Below are positions 1 to 11,373 of a DNA stretch of 64,000 bases, piece by piece. The notes under the pieces are model-generated. The model was not told the origin of the DNA. It saw nothing but the letters and a program-made list of their open reading frames with translations, and did no database searches. The stretch covers positions 62,001-126,000 of the forward strand of contig CAJXNH010000004.1 of assembly GCA_913057245.1 (NCBI GenBank). Reading direction: 5' to 3'. The stretch's first letter is position 1. Every line of letters begins with the position of its first letter. The translations under genes were made by a program, and so were the position numbers. Source of the stretch: an uncultured Phaeodactylibacter sp. Lineage in GTDB: Bacteria > Bacteroidota > Bacteroidia > Chitinophagales > Saprospiraceae.

Positions 1-3000
1 GCCATAGCGTGCATTACCGTATAGGTATACCCCGCCTGCAGTTCTTCCCGTATCCAGTCCACCTTCACGCAGCTTTCGCCCTGCACATCCACCGGGCTTG
101 CGCTGAGCGGCATGGGCACCCCACAGTAGAAGGGGCTTGGGGTAGCGGTAATCTGCCGGGTTTGAGTGGCGGTACAGCCATTAGTTGTTACGGAAAGCGT
201 AAAGCGGAAACGCCCGTGGGAATAGGGTGCAGAAAGGGTCACCTCCTGCCCGGTAGCGGAGGAAGGGGTAAGCCCAAGCCCCATTTCCCATTCATAGGTT
301 GCACCGGGGCCAGCATCTGTAGCGGTGAAGGTGGCAGGCTCGCCGACACAAAGAATGGCAGGGCCGGTAATTTCAGCAACCGATTCGGTACCCACTTCAA
401 TAGTAACGATGTTGCTTTCCAAATAAACAGTACAACCCGACCGACGTGCGCAACGGGCAAAGTAGGTGGTTTCTTCAAGAGGACCCGGGGCGTAGTCCGG
501 TGTATTGCTGTTAGGGATAAGCTGCCAGGTCTGCAGGTTGAAAGGCCCCGCTACCGTACTGCGCATCCACAGGTATTCTATAGCCCCGCTGCCGCCTTCG
601 GGCGCAGCCACGTTCACAATCGGCTCGGGGATATTACCGGAACCGCACAGATACTGATCCGGACCGATCTGGCCAGGGTCCGAAACATTGTCGCATACCG
701 AATAAAAACCGGCATCAATGGAGAAATTAGTAGCTCCTGCCTCGAGCATAAAGGCGCCCGTGAGGCGGCCATCGGGCTGCACATCACTATCCAGCTCCGG
801 GTCGTCACCCTGTTGTGGCAGCGTTACTTCCAATCCATTCGTGGGCACAAATCTGACCCGGTACGTGCCGGGCACTGTGCTGAATTGGTAATAGCCATCC
901 GCAGCCGTAGTGGTGGTATCTACAGGTATGAAGGTATTGCCTGTTGCTTGTTCCAAAATAACCTGCACACCTGATAGCCCCGGCTCACCTGCATCCTGTA
1001 AGCCGTTCTGATTCTCATCCAGCCAGACAAAGTCACCCAGTTCTGCCAGTGCTGCGGCGATGACGGTGATGGTGAAAGTACAATTGGCGGTGCAGCCCGA
1101 TACATCGGTATAGGTATAGGTAATGACGTGTTCGCCCGGGCCTGCTGTAGCAGGAACAAAAAGCCCGCTACTCACGCCGGGCCCGCTGTAAACCCCACCC
1201 GCAGGCTCGCCCCCATTCAGCGTAATCCCGCCATCGGCCAGGTTTACTTCTTGATCCGGCGGGCAGGTAACAACAGGAACCGGATTTACCGAGACCTCGA
1301 AGGTACAAGTGCTGGCACAGCCTTCATCGCTGGTGTAAGTATAAGTAAGCAGATGTCCGCCTGTGCCTGCGGCGGTAGGGTCAAAAACACCATTTGCTAC
1401 GCCGGGTCCGGTATAGTGGCCGCCAACGGGCAGTCCGCTTGCCAGCGGAACAGCCCCCCCCTCAGCACATACGGCAGGCAGATCCGTACAGTCCGACATC
1501 CTGACAAACCGTGAAGTCTTCGGAGCAGATGATTTCCACCGGTGCTTCCGGATACAGGACCAGAGTGGTGGTATCGCACCCGCAGGTGGGCACTGCTTCC
1601 AGCCATATGCCGGTAGCATCAGCACAGAGTGTCCCGCTCAAATCAATGGGAAGGAGGCTCCCCGCTGACAGGCTGCCGGCAAAATCCAGAGTGCCCAGAA
1701 GAGCCCCGGTGGACTGCCCGTTGGCATCAGCACAGTAGGCATTGACGGTCACTCCTTCGGCTTCGGACTGGGACAGGCCACTAAGCACCAGGCCAGCATG
1801 CAACTGGAAGGTACTATCCTCACTCAGGCAGAGGCTGATATCCGTAAAGCTATAGGTTGGCTTTTGAACAGGAATAGCGACAGTGTCCTGCCCGGTGGCG
1901 ACTTCCAACTCCGTCAGACAGGGAATACCGCCGCAACTGAGAGGGTCCCGGGTTACAGTATTGCGGAAAATAGCCACTGCCGGGGCGGCACAGGCTGCTC
2001 CTTGATCTTCGATTTCAAAACTAAAGGCGATATCCGTACCTTCCGGCAGGTTCTCCGGTAGGGCAAAACGAATTTCGGTCAGCCCGTCGGCATTGGTGCG
2101 GGTGATGGAATAAGCCGGGCAACTGCTGGCATTGGGGCTTTCGCAAATCAGGCTGCCGGGTACATAGGCAATTCCTGGGGGGACAATCAGCACTGAAGTG
2201 TCCCGAGCGGTAGTGCCGCCACCCATCAGTTCAAAAGCAGCGTGTACACGTATGGTACCTCCACAGCCCTGCAGTGCACCGTCCACTGAAGACACCGGCT
2301 GGGTCTCGTAGGGCGCCTCCGTCCCTTCCACATTGACCGGATTGGAAGCCACCAGGATATCTGAGCCAATGGCGGGGTCACTACACGGGCTGAATCCCCG
2401 CGCCCGATAGAAGGCAACCGTTTTGGTGGGGTCAAAGCCGCAGCCGGTTTCAATTTCAAAAACCACCCGCATCTGCCGGTTGGCGATCCCGGGGTTGCTG
2501 AAGGTACCGGGCAGGCTGTCACCCATTACGCGAGAGTGCGTGGTCAGGTCAAAGGTCACGGTATCCCCATTGACGGCACTGGAAAGGGGCTCAAAGACAA
2601 TGCTGGCATCATTGGGATAGCCAGCGCTCATGGAGTTCACTTCCACACCAGGGGGCAGGATGACGTCCAGGGCCGGGTTGACCAGGTCAGCCTGCTGCGC
2701 ACATTTACAAGGACTTCGATAGTATCGGTTGTACACAACTCCAGCGACTCCGAAGGGCTGGGCTGATTGGTAATTTGCAATTGCACTTCTGCCAGCTGTG
2801 GATTGATATAGGCCACCAGCGTATCGAGAAAACAGGACTCAATAGGGTTGTCCGTGCCGGGGAAACCTTCACAATTCCAGCCATAGACGACCAGGAAGCT
2901 ATCCGGGAGGCAGCTGGTTTGGCTCACACAGATTTCTATTTGCTCGGCGGTATTGTTGGGGTGCTCGCCGAGGCGGTATACTCCGGTGGCATCCTGATCT

Positions 3001-6000
3001 ATAGCCGGGCCTCCATTCTCACTGACCTGTTCTATGGATACCAAACCATCTTCGCTGATCAGCTCCAGCCAGGTGTAAGGCACATCAAAGCCGCTGCCCA
3101 CCCCGGTATTGGCTACGGAGAGGGTGTAGCAGTTTTCTTCGGTAAAGGCGTTGTTGACGAGGGGGTTTAGGACAAAGCTGAATTGACCAGTGGGCGTATA
3201 GGTAAGCAGGCGGCTTCTTTTCTGACTGTATAAGAGCCCGCAGGCAGGGTCTTCGTACTGCAACCGTGCATGCCCGAAAAAAGCTCCTTCTTCAGAAGCA
3301 CAAGAGGGTTGCCAAAATGATTTGAGGATTTCGTCCCGGGCTTGCTCCTCCCAAAGCGGAATAGGACCGCCCCGATCGCTATAAGCATTGCGTATGTCAA
3401 AATAAAGGCTGTCGGCATCTTCCGCAAAGGGTGTTATATCAATGGTAAAGATGCCTGGACTGCGCCGGTATTGAAGCCGCTCAAAGGTATAGCCTGGAAT
3501 CTTAGCCAGCGCAAAAGTATCAAAGGCAAAAACCGGTCGGAATTCGTTAGGGAAAAAATCAATGGCATCATCGGATACGCATCCGCGTTTTGTCCGGGTA
3601 AACACTTCCCAGATGACCTCCTCACACCCCGTAAAGTTGCTTGTACCCCCCGAAGCCAGGCTGACGGATGTGGCGACTAGTTGAATCCGGTCAATTGTAT
3701 TTCCACAGGCATCAGCAGATTGGAAACCATCGTTTGACAACCGGAAGGCGTTGCGGATATCCTGATTATCCACACAGTACTCCGTATTGGGGTTAAACCC
3801 ATCAAGCTGATAATCATAAAAGTCACCCTGAGCCAGCGAGGGGTCAAAGGCGTATAAGACCTCCAAAAGTAAACTGTCGCCTGGCGAAAAAACATAAGAC
3901 TCAGGAAAACCCGGATCCAGTGCGTGAAAAACAGATGCAGATAAATCATACTCAAACAGAGAATCTCCCTGTATATAGCTCAGAGGAATGCCTGCTACTT
4001 CTCCAATCAGGGTGCCGTTATCAAAAACCTTTGCGGAAGCCCCAAGGCTCCTGAAATAGGGGAAGATCATAGTCTGCCGGAACCGCCCCTCGCTCCAGAC
4101 CCCGTCCGCCCCGGCCAGAACAGTAAGCCCGGCCAGTGTCCGAATGGTATCACAGGGCGCCGCCCGATCCAAACGCACCAATCCCGGATCAGCCGCAGCA
4201 TTGGTAGTCCAGGTGCGTGTATTCTGCAGATCGGAGAACCCGACATTGACGCGCCGGGTTTCACTGTAACTCACTCTACCACCGCCGCCATCACATCCAC
4301 CTCCCGAGCACAACAATAACACTGGAAAAGTACTACAGCTAATGCCCAGGTTACAGACATCCGGACAATCTCCGCCTACCGTTTGATAGAGAAAAACAGG
4401 TAACTCCACGGATCCCCCACCGCTACAATCCCATGCCAGGTCCAGACAAAACTCAATCGAATTACCCGGGTAATCCGATTGATTAATCACTATAGAAGGC
4501 TGGCTGGTACCAATACCGATGAACTCGAAAGGCAGCGCGTTGCCGTTCTGATCCGACACCCGCGCATCACCGGTAACCTGTAGGTTAAAGCCTTCGGGCA
4601 ATTGCAGCTCTACATTATAAGTATTTCCCCCGCTAACATTCGGGTAACCTTCCAGCGAAGGGTACTGGAAGCAGTATGTTGCGACTTGCCCGTCAAAAAC
4701 GGTTGCCGGCCCGGAAATGATCGTGGGCGTGGTGCCCAATCTGGCACCGGCAAAATCATGGCTTGCATTTATCGCCCTGGGAATATTCCCACAGGCATCC
4801 TTGACCTGAAAACGGGCAATGAGCGTAGGCCAGCTGTAGCTAAAATTACAGGACTCCCGGCAGCAGTAGACGTAGTCGCCCCGGATTTCCAGTCGCTCCC
4901 CGGGCAGAAGCGTTAAGTTGAAATACCGGGCGGCACTGACTTCCCCTTTGGGCAACCCTGAAGTACAGAAATTTACGGAGCCGTACACTTCATCTGGCGA
5001 CCTGGAGATATCCTGCCCATTCAAAAGCAACTGTATAGAAGCTGTGTCAATGGAAGCATTGTTAGCACTGTAATCCCCAAACGCCGGCAGTGTGGTATTT
5101 CCTTCAAAACCAAGCTGAAAGCCGATCTGAGCAGTAGTCGCCCCTGAATTTTCGATGAAAAAGCCAAACTGATCGGGTGTCGCCCCGTCCAGGCAGGCTG
5201 GCAGTGCCCGATCAAATAAGGTACCCGTGGAAATGGAAGGCTGAGGGACAATAACGGCTACCGTACCTGTTGCCGGAATTGTACGTTGGCAAATATCAGC
5301 TCCACAACCCCAATAGGCATGGTGTACCACCCGGTTGAGGGCCTGTGTGCAGGTCTGTACCTCGAAGCGCTCCCGGAAATCGATCTGCTCGCCGTTGGAA
5401 AAGCGCCCGTCTCCTCCAAATATGCCAGGATACAAGCTTTCGCTTAATGCGTAATACAGGGTATCACCATTGGCAGATATGGGCACAAGGGCTTCGCCAC
5501 CGTACCTTAACTCATAGTTTTGGAGATCCCCCTGCACCACAAAATAAGTGACCGAGTCAACAAAACCCAGCCCACCCTGCGTCAGGCGCACCGGCCGGTC
5601 AATGGTCTGTGGTACATCACTGATGATGGTATCCTGACTGTTCGGTCCATTGGGGTACTAATGGCTGAGGGAGGCAAAAAGGAGGTTGTAGGTATTGAGG
5701 TTAGGATTATCTTCGATGACTGTACCGGCTGCCGTTTGCACTACTACAGTATCCTTGAACAAGCCTCCCTCAACGGCAAAATCCCGGGCATCGCACCCTC
5801 CTGAGCAGGTAATGGCAAAGTCCACCGCGTCATTGGCAGAAACGTCTGAAGGGCTAATCAGGAACTGCGGCGCTCCCGGATCAGAGAGATCGCTTTCGGT
5901 GATATTAAGGTTGCCATTAATGGTTTGCAGGCTACCGGCTTCATACTGCAGTCCGGGCGGCAAGTTGATGGTTACCACGGGAGCATCGGCGTTATTGGAC

Positions 6001-6203
6001 GTAAAGCGCAGGCGCACCCGAAGATCTCCATCCTGATTGCAGGTCACTACATCTTTTGCCTGCTCTGGATAGGTAATGGCGACCTGAGCCTGACTGCTGA
6101 ACAGCCCGCTTAGCAAAAAAAGGATAGGCAGGCAGCGCTTTGTACAAAACCTGGCTACGCCAGGAGATACCAGGGAAACGGATTGTGCATACCGTTTATT
6201 CAT
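1..6203 (-). pseudogene. Giant secreted SdrD/DUF11-like surface protein, interrupted three times, continues past the left edge
   Basis: One long reading frame on the minus strand, more than 2000 codons, starts at the ATG at 6203 with a signal peptide ending in SSQAQ. It encodes many beta-sandwich, DUF11-like segments rich in paired Cys, then (about 1470-1080) short Ig-like units with GPGV motifs, then an SdrD B-like domain (about 1070-690, motif GDFVWLDENQNGLQDAGEPG), and is still open at base 1. Three lesions break it: an in-frame TAG at 5658-5660, after FASLSH and before YPNGPNSQD in the same frame; a frameshift near 2690-2705, where VLVNVRS must join QADLVNPALDV; and a second frameshift near 1480-1515, where DFTVCQD must join DCTDLPAVCAEGG. 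Sequence on both sides of each break is equally gene-like. Such proteins are normally exported by the T9SS and sit on the cell surface; the C-terminal sorting domain would lie outside the window. Recent decay and base-calling errors both fit. Confidence 0.8.
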
Positions 6204-6525
6204 AGGAGCTGTTTTTGTGCTTAATTGTAGTTGGCTTGTGCACAATCTTGCGACAGCACAAGCTTAGTTGTTATCACCATGGGTACGTATACACCGGGTG
6301 CTGGGAGTAAATCGGCAGGATTGATGGATGTTGGGCGCTGGCTTGGGGGAGTGTGGGTTACTTATCCAGCAATGCAAAGGTACGTTAATTGACTGGTTAT
6401 AGCAAGAGGGCTTTTTTCAATTTTTTGAAAGATTACCTTCGGACTAAATTTATTGCTCAAACCGGAGGTAACCTTTTTTAAAGTGGGTAAGTAGATAAAG
6501 CTGCAAACAACAAAACTTATCCATT
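6204..6525. other. Intergenic region between divergent genes
   Basis: The 322 bases separate the divergent starts of the giant surface protein (minus) and the small TonB-C-like protein (plus). They are AT-rich near 6400-6500. I see no convincing -33/-7 pair, hairpin or small gene here. Confidence 0.5.
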
Positions 6526-6969
6526 ATGAAAACGATTTGTGTAGCTTTATTCACCCTTTGCATTTTTTCCTTTGCCAACGCGCAGTACGCTTCAACCTTT
6601 CCGCAAACTGAGGCCAGGCCGGCAGCAGTTTCAGAGGAGCCCATTTCTCGAAATGAGAAAATTGCCCGGAGAAATGCTTTAATCAAGCGACACAACCAAC
6701 TGGCGCAGGCAACCCTCATGCAACACGTTGCGTCGCAAGTGACCTACCCGGAATTACTGCAGGAAAAAATGGTGGAAAGCCGGGTCACCGTGAAAGTCAC
6801 ACTCAACCCAGTCGGACAGGTACAGACTTACGAAATTCTTCAGAGCCCCGACCCTGCTTTCAGCCGCGAAGTAAAGCGGGTTATAGATAGCGCTCCGGCA
6901 GTCGTCAGCAATCAGGCTTACCTCGGAGCCCGCAAGCTGATCATCCCTGTTGATTTTTCCATGCGGTAG
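6526..6969 (+). CDS. Small secreted protein with TonB C-terminal-like domain
   Basis: The 147-residue product starts with a clear signal peptide (MKTICVALFTLCIFSFANAQ). A basic helical stretch follows (about 45-60). The remainder, about 70-147, has the pattern of a TonB C-terminal-like beta fold: YPELLQEKMVESRVTVKVTL, then GQVQTYEILQSPDP, and finally a strand ending in IPVDFSMR. In Bacteroidota such stand-alone domains are common periplasmic proteins of unknown role. The last 52 bases overlap the 3' end of the convergent membrane protein gene. The assignment rests on fold pattern only. Confidence 0.6.
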   Translation: MKTICVALFTLCIFSFANAQYASTFPQTEARPAAVSEEPISRNEKIARRNALIKRHNQLAQATLMQHVASQVTYPELLQEKMVESRVTVKVTLNPVGQVQTYEILQSPDPAFSREVKRVIDSAPAVVSNQAYLGARKLIIPVDFSMR

Positions 6970-8057
6970 TCATCAAAGCCAGGATTGTACATCACTTCTT
7001 CCAGCGTAAATTTCCCATACACAAAGGGGCCATCCGGGTAGTGCCAGGTGGCCTCTCCGTAGCTGGCCAGCCTCACCTTTCCAAAGTCTTTGTAGTTGCG
7101 CAGAGGTGTGGTAAAGCGATACTGTTGCATAGCATTGATGTCGTAGCGGTCGTGAGACTCAAAGTCAATCAGTTGCCCTGCCTCATTGAAAAACAACTTC
7201 GCCTGAATTGTTGTGCCTTTATTGGTAAAAGCCGCCTGCACAGTATGCTCATCAACTGTTGTCCACTGAATGCGTTTGTCAATCAGCGTTGCCGGTGCCA
7301 GGAAGCACATGTCATTGAACAGCGTGACCGTCTCGGCAATAAACATCTCCGGCCCCTCAGCCTGTGCGACCGGCAAAACGGATAGAAGCCGGACATCCAT
7401 ACTCGCTTCGTGCCCCTGATACCGGTGATAGCCCTGAGCGGGCAGCCCTTTGACTTTAGCGCTCAAAAAGAACAGCCGCTCGTCCGTATCAAAGAAATTA
7501 TACTGTTCACAGTCCATCTGCATCCAATCCTGTCCTTTACCCCTCATCTCTGCCTTGAACCGGGCACGGAAGGTATGCACTTTGGGCTGCCCAACCGCTC
7601 CCACGTACCAAAGATAACGCTGAACAGGTGCAGGCAAATGCTGAAGGTCTTGCTCTGTGAGCAGGTCCTGTTGAATGGCCTGCGTCCGCTCTATGCCGAC
7701 TTGCACATCAGCCCTGTACTGATGCTCAAAACGCCAGCTCTGCCAGCTGAGCAGGGCCGGAATCAAAATGAGCAGGTTTGCAATGGTGCCAAAACGGGCA
7801 TCACCCCAATGACTGAAAATAAGGAGCTGCGACAAAAGGATGGTGATGAAGCCCAGGACAAACCAGAAGGTTGCCCCGCTAAGGTACATCAGCAGGGTGC
7901 CCGCGAACAAGAGGGTCGCCAGCAACCAAAACACCCCCTGCGCGCGGGAAATCGGCTGCGTGAGCTGCTCAAATTGGTAGAAATTATAGGCTTTCAAAAA
8001 ACCAAACAGGTGGATACCCCCGTGGATCAACAGCAAAAAGGCAAATAGGAGTCGCAT
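6918..8057 (-). CDS. DUF6544-like membrane protein
   Basis: The 379-residue protein has three or four transmembrane helices in its first 110 residues (RLLFAFLLLIHGGIHLFGF, a pair near 40-80, LLILIPALLSW). A soluble domain of about 260 residues follows, beginning LPAPVQRYLWYVGAVG and containing FRARFKAEMRGKGQDWMQMDCEQ. That layout and the PVQRYL..VGAVG motif match the DUF6544 family as I remember it; its function is not known. The C-terminal domain resembles a lipid-binding half-barrel (repeated W, Y and F strands), which is inference. It overlaps the convergent gene on the plus strand by 52 bases. Confidence 0.65.
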   Translation of the reverse strand: MRLLFAFLLLIHGGIHLFGFLKAYNFYQFEQLTQPISRAQGVFWLLATLLFAGTLLMYLSGATFWFVLGFITILLSQLLIFSHWGDARFGTIANLLILIPALLSWQSWRFEHQYRADVQVGIERTQAIQQDLLTEQDLQHLPAPVQRYLWYVGAVGQPKVHTFRARFKAEMRGKGQDWMQMDCEQYNFFDTDERLFFLSAKVKGLPAQGYHRYQGHEASMDVRLLSVLPVAQAEGPEMFIAETVTLFNDMCFLAPATLIDKRIQWTTVDEHTVQAAFTNKGTTIQAKLFFNEAGQLIDFESHDRYDINAMQQYRFTTPLRNYKDFGKVRLASYGEATWHYPDGPFVYGKFTLEEVMYNPGFDDYRMEKSTGMISLRAPR

Positions 8058-8270
8058 TTTGAATGATTTAGAGGCATAAGGTACCCTCTGGTATTTTGAT
8101 TTGCACTGATCTCAATCATTAATACGCCAATCATCCCCTTGAAAAAAAATGACAGATATCACTTGTTATACCACCGCGCTAAGAAGTATCCGGAAGAAGA
8201 TTTAGGGAGCAGGCGCGGCCAGGATACACTTTAAGTGCTCTGGTATTTACGGCTCCATCCACTTGGAATA

Positions 8271-9784
8271 CTAGCGGCTAACTTTGAGTGGAGCCACCTC
8301 AAACAGCCGTCCCGTTCCCACCTCCCTGCAGTGGACCCAATAAATCCCGGAGGCCCAATTTCCAGTGGAAATACTTATCTCGTTATTGGCAACTACAGAT
8401 TGCCTATACAAAGGACTCCCGCTACTACTAAGTATTTCCACCTCTATTGGCGCCCCTGCCCAGGCTTTCGGAAAGGCCAACTGCGCCTGATCGGTACAGG
8501 GGTTGGGAAAAATAAAAGGCTTGGCCTCCCAATGTTCGCCCGGCATCACCACATTGGTCATAACGCCTTCTGAATCAAACTTGTAGATAATGTGACGGCT
8601 TTCCTCCGGAAAGAGGTCATCGCGGAGGACCTGTCCATGTGCCAAGCACCCCCGTCCGGGGTCGCGGCCACACCCGTTGCCCAGCTATTGTCAAATGGTA
8701 ACAACACATGCACATCCCAGATGCGCTCCAGGTTGGCATCCACCTTGCTCAGGCGCCAGCGGTTAGCATTCGCAAAATCGAAGCCTAATAAAAAATACTC
8801 GTCATTCGAATTATAGTCTAACGGATATCGGTAAGCCGGGCGCAGATCACCGTCCTCCAGGCCTGGCCCTTCGATAGCCAGCCCGTGTACCACCGATCGG
8901 CGAATTAACTCGAAATCAGGCGTCCTAATCTCAATGGACTGATAGATGCTGTCTGAACTATTCAGCTCAAAAATCCTGTTGGCAAAGACCAGATTACCGT
9001 CATTAGGTTTGAAATAGGGCCAGAAATTTCCAGTGTTCGTGAAACCAAAACCATCAAAATTGTAAGCATTACTAAACCAGTCATAGGAATTTTCCTGTAT
9101 CGGCTCCAGGTTCTCCGGGCTAAGCTCCATAAATAGGGAGCCAAAACAACCAAACAGCCGTTCTCCGACCATTGCCAGAGTAGCATAATGCTGAGGAAAG
9201 TCTGCCGGGGAGCTATGCAAAATATTACAAGAAGTATCCATGACCACATCGTAAAGCAGGGCGTTAAGCGTGCTCAGATAAGTCCCGTAATAGCGGCTAT
9301 ATATTCGGTTTTCATCCCGTACAAAGCTGGATAGGTTATTGGCAATGCTCGTAATTAAAGGATCTAAGTCTGTCAGTGTATCGTTAACGCTGTAGCTAAT
9401 TAATTCCAGGTTCCGGCCGAAGTGGAGTACAGACAGATGAGGCCTGGCATTAGCTCCATCCTCCAGCAGGTAGGCAAAGCCAATCATCCACAGCGTACTG
9501 TCCACGGGGTCTGCTTGCAGTTGCTCGTAGAAGGAATAGGGACCGAAATCTCCGCGTACGAGGGAATCCAGGATTTCCCCTTCGAGATTAAGTTTGTACA
9601 AAAAGACCTCGCTCATCTCATCCCGCTGCTCCAGGAACACCTCCTCCCCCACGACCACCATCCTGGCATCTGTTTCCAGTCTGGCAGATCGGTTGTGCAG
9701 CCCGCTCCAGGTATCGTATTCCTGAGCGGCCACATTACTAAGCAAAAGAGATAACAACATGATTAATCCGACCGGCCTACGCAT
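8271..9784 (-). pseudogene. T9SS-sorted secreted protein, one frameshift
   Basis: The gene encodes a signal peptide (MRRPVGLIMLLSLLLSNVAAQ, start chosen at 9784; an upstream ATG at 9823 is possible), then about 370 residues typical of a beta-propeller-type reporter protein with TPDGG motifs, then a T9SS sorting domain (FIFPNPCTDQAQLAFP to LFEVAPLKVSR). The frame changes near 8649-8653. Upstream it reads ATPDGGAWHMD and stops at 8558-8560. The other frame, AHGQVLRDDLF and onward, carries the sorting domain. One extra base in the run of five C (five G in the coding sense) would join them as GGCLAHGQVLRDD. Without the join the product would lose its T9SS signal. Confidence 0.75.
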
Positions 9785-9960
9785 AACAAAGTGGGGTTTA
9801 AAAACTACAACAAACTGATTCACAACAATATAGCTCCAACATAAAGCGGATACTATGGTTCAAAAAATGCAAAAAAGGTATGCTAAAATGCATAAATACA
9901 AGGAGCTTGAAGGCTGATCTGATAGAAAAACGGTATCTTTTAGCATAAAAAACTCTACAG

Positions 9961-10154
9961 GATGAAGACGCTCGAAAAAATTGGTTTCGTACTCATTATA
10001 TTTCCTGTTGGCACGGTTCGTGGATCACACCATTATTCAAAAAATGGATGAGCACTATGAGCTCTTTTTTTGGATCGGCATATTTCTGTGGGCATTGGGC
10101 CATCAGGGAAGAATCAGCCAGAAGAAAAAAGCAAAACCAACGGATGGACTATGA
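9961..10154 (+). pseudogene. Small two-helix membrane protein, frameshifted
   Basis: From the ATG at 9961 the frame reads MKTLEKIGFVLIIF. After a one-base shift near 10002-10006 it continues LLARFVDHTIIQKMDEHYEL, then FFWIGIFLWALGHQ and a basic tail KKKAKPTDGL, stopping at 10152-10154. The joined product would be about 64 residues with two hydrophobic helices and a charged loop. Unshifted, it ends after 29 residues at a TGA. I do not recognise a family. It lies in the gap before the TIGR03032 gene, in the same direction. Confidence 0.55.
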
Positions 10155-10224
10155 AACAATTTTAGCCTCCAAAAAAGGGAATTGAGTTTTAAAAAGCAAT
10201 CTGCCTGATCATCAGGTTTCCTGC

Positions 10225-10232
10225 TATCTTTG
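10225..10232 (+). promoter_or_regulatory. Candidate -7 box (TAnnTTTG)
   Basis: TATCTTTG lies 33 bases before the start of the TIGR03032 gene and matches the Bacteroidota -7 consensus TAnnTTTG exactly. I do not see a clean TTG at the expected -33 position. Confidence 0.4.
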
Positions 10233-10264
10233 GACTAATCTTAATTGAAACCTCCACTTCAGCC

Positions 10265-11344
10265 ATGAACAAAGGGACACACGCTACCCCACCTGCTCCA
10301 TTCAGTTGTACCTACTCTCCAAACGTTCCGGAGCTGTTGCAGCAGCTCCAGTGTACCATTGCATTGAGTACCTATCAGGCAGGTAAAGTTGTGCTCCTGA
10401 GTTCGGTAGATGGAGAACGGCTCATTCAGCTCCCCCGGAGTTTCAGGAAACCTATGGGTATCGCACTGAAGGGCCAGCAGCTTGCCATTGCCACCCGGGA
10501 TGAGGTACATTTACTGACCAACTCCCCGGGGCTGGCGGCACATTACCCCCCAAAGCCCGGCATCTACGATGCTTTGTTTATGCCACGCGCTACATTTTAT
10601 ACCGGACAGATCGACATCCATGACCTGGAATGGGGCAAAGACGGCTTGTATGCGGTGAATACTTCCTTTTCCTGTATTTGCAAAATTGATGAGCAGTTTA
10701 GCTTCACCCCCGTATGGAAGCCTGCGTTTATCACCCAGCTGGCGCATGAAGACCGCTGCCACCTCAATGGGGTGGCTATGCAAGAGGGGTTTCCGCGCTA
10801 CGCCACCGCCTTCAATCAGGGAAATACCCGGCAAAGCTGGCGGGAAAACATCACCAAAACCGGGGTGCTGATCGACATAAAAAGTGGGGAGGCCATACTG
10901 GAAGGGCTGGCTATGCCGCACTCTCCACGGCTCTACGATGGGAAGCTTTATCTGCTCCTTTCTGCCACCGGGGAATTGGTGAGGGCCGAACAGGAAACAG
11001 GCAGGTATGAAGTGGTTGCCCAACTCGATGGTTTTGTGCGTGGGCTCGGCCGTTGCGGTGATTTTGCCTTTGTGGGCCTGTCCCGTCTGCGCCCTAACTC
11101 CAGTACCTTTGCCAAACTCCCTATGAAGCATAAGGCACTGCAGGCAGGAATAGCTATCGTCCATCTGCCATCCGGAGCCATCGCCGGTCAAATCCGTTAC
11201 CAGGCTTCCGTAGATGAAATTTATGACATTCGGCTCTTGCCCGGACTGCAACGCCCTAATTTGCTCAATACTGAAAAGCAAGAGCATAAACTCGGCCTTT
11301 CCATACCTGAAAAAACCTACTGGGCCCAACCTAATTCACAATAA
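10265..11344 (+). CDS. TIGR03032 (DUF4915) family protein
   Basis: The 359-residue cytoplasmic-looking protein has no signal peptide. It carries the hallmarks I know of the TIGR03032 family: STYQAGKVVLL near the N terminus, ATFYTGQIDIHDLEWG, FTPVWKPAFITQLAHEDRCHLNGVA (about 148-173), and DGFVRGLGRCGDFAFVGLS. The family has unknown function and a propeller-like pattern of repeats. Members are often found beside giant or repeat-rich secreted proteins; here the next gene, 29 bases downstream in the same direction, is an FG-GAP repeat protein. The start ATG follows a TAnnTTTG box at 10225. Confidence 0.85.
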   Translation: MNKGTHATPPAPFSCTYSPNVPELLQQLQCTIALSTYQAGKVVLLSSVDGERLIQLPRSFRKPMGIALKGQQLAIATRDEVHLLTNSPGLAAHYPPKPGIYDALFMPRATFYTGQIDIHDLEWGKDGLYAVNTSFSCICKIDEQFSFTPVWKPAFITQLAHEDRCHLNGVAMQEGFPRYATAFNQGNTRQSWRENITKTGVLIDIKSGEAILEGLAMPHSPRLYDGKLYLLLSATGELVRAEQETGRYEVVAQLDGFVRGLGRCGDFAFVGLSRLRPNSSTFAKLPMKHKALQAGIAIVHLPSGAIAGQIRYQASVDEIYDIRLLPGLQRPNLLNTEKQEHKLGLSIPEKTYWAQPNSQ

Positions 11345-11373
11345 CTTCTTCTGTAATCTGAAAAAACAGAATT

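Noticed and set aside
9-974. A 321-codon plus-strand open frame
   Set aside because: It lies opposite the coding strand of the giant surface protein, whose minus frame has matching SdrD-like domains; the plus frame has no sensible family or signal.
2775-3170. Plus-strand open frame of 131 codons opposite the giant gene
   Set aside because: Antisense of a well-supported coding frame with no domain content.
10511-11329. Minus-strand frame of 272 codons
   Set aside because: Antisense of the TIGR03032 gene, whose frame has all family motifs.
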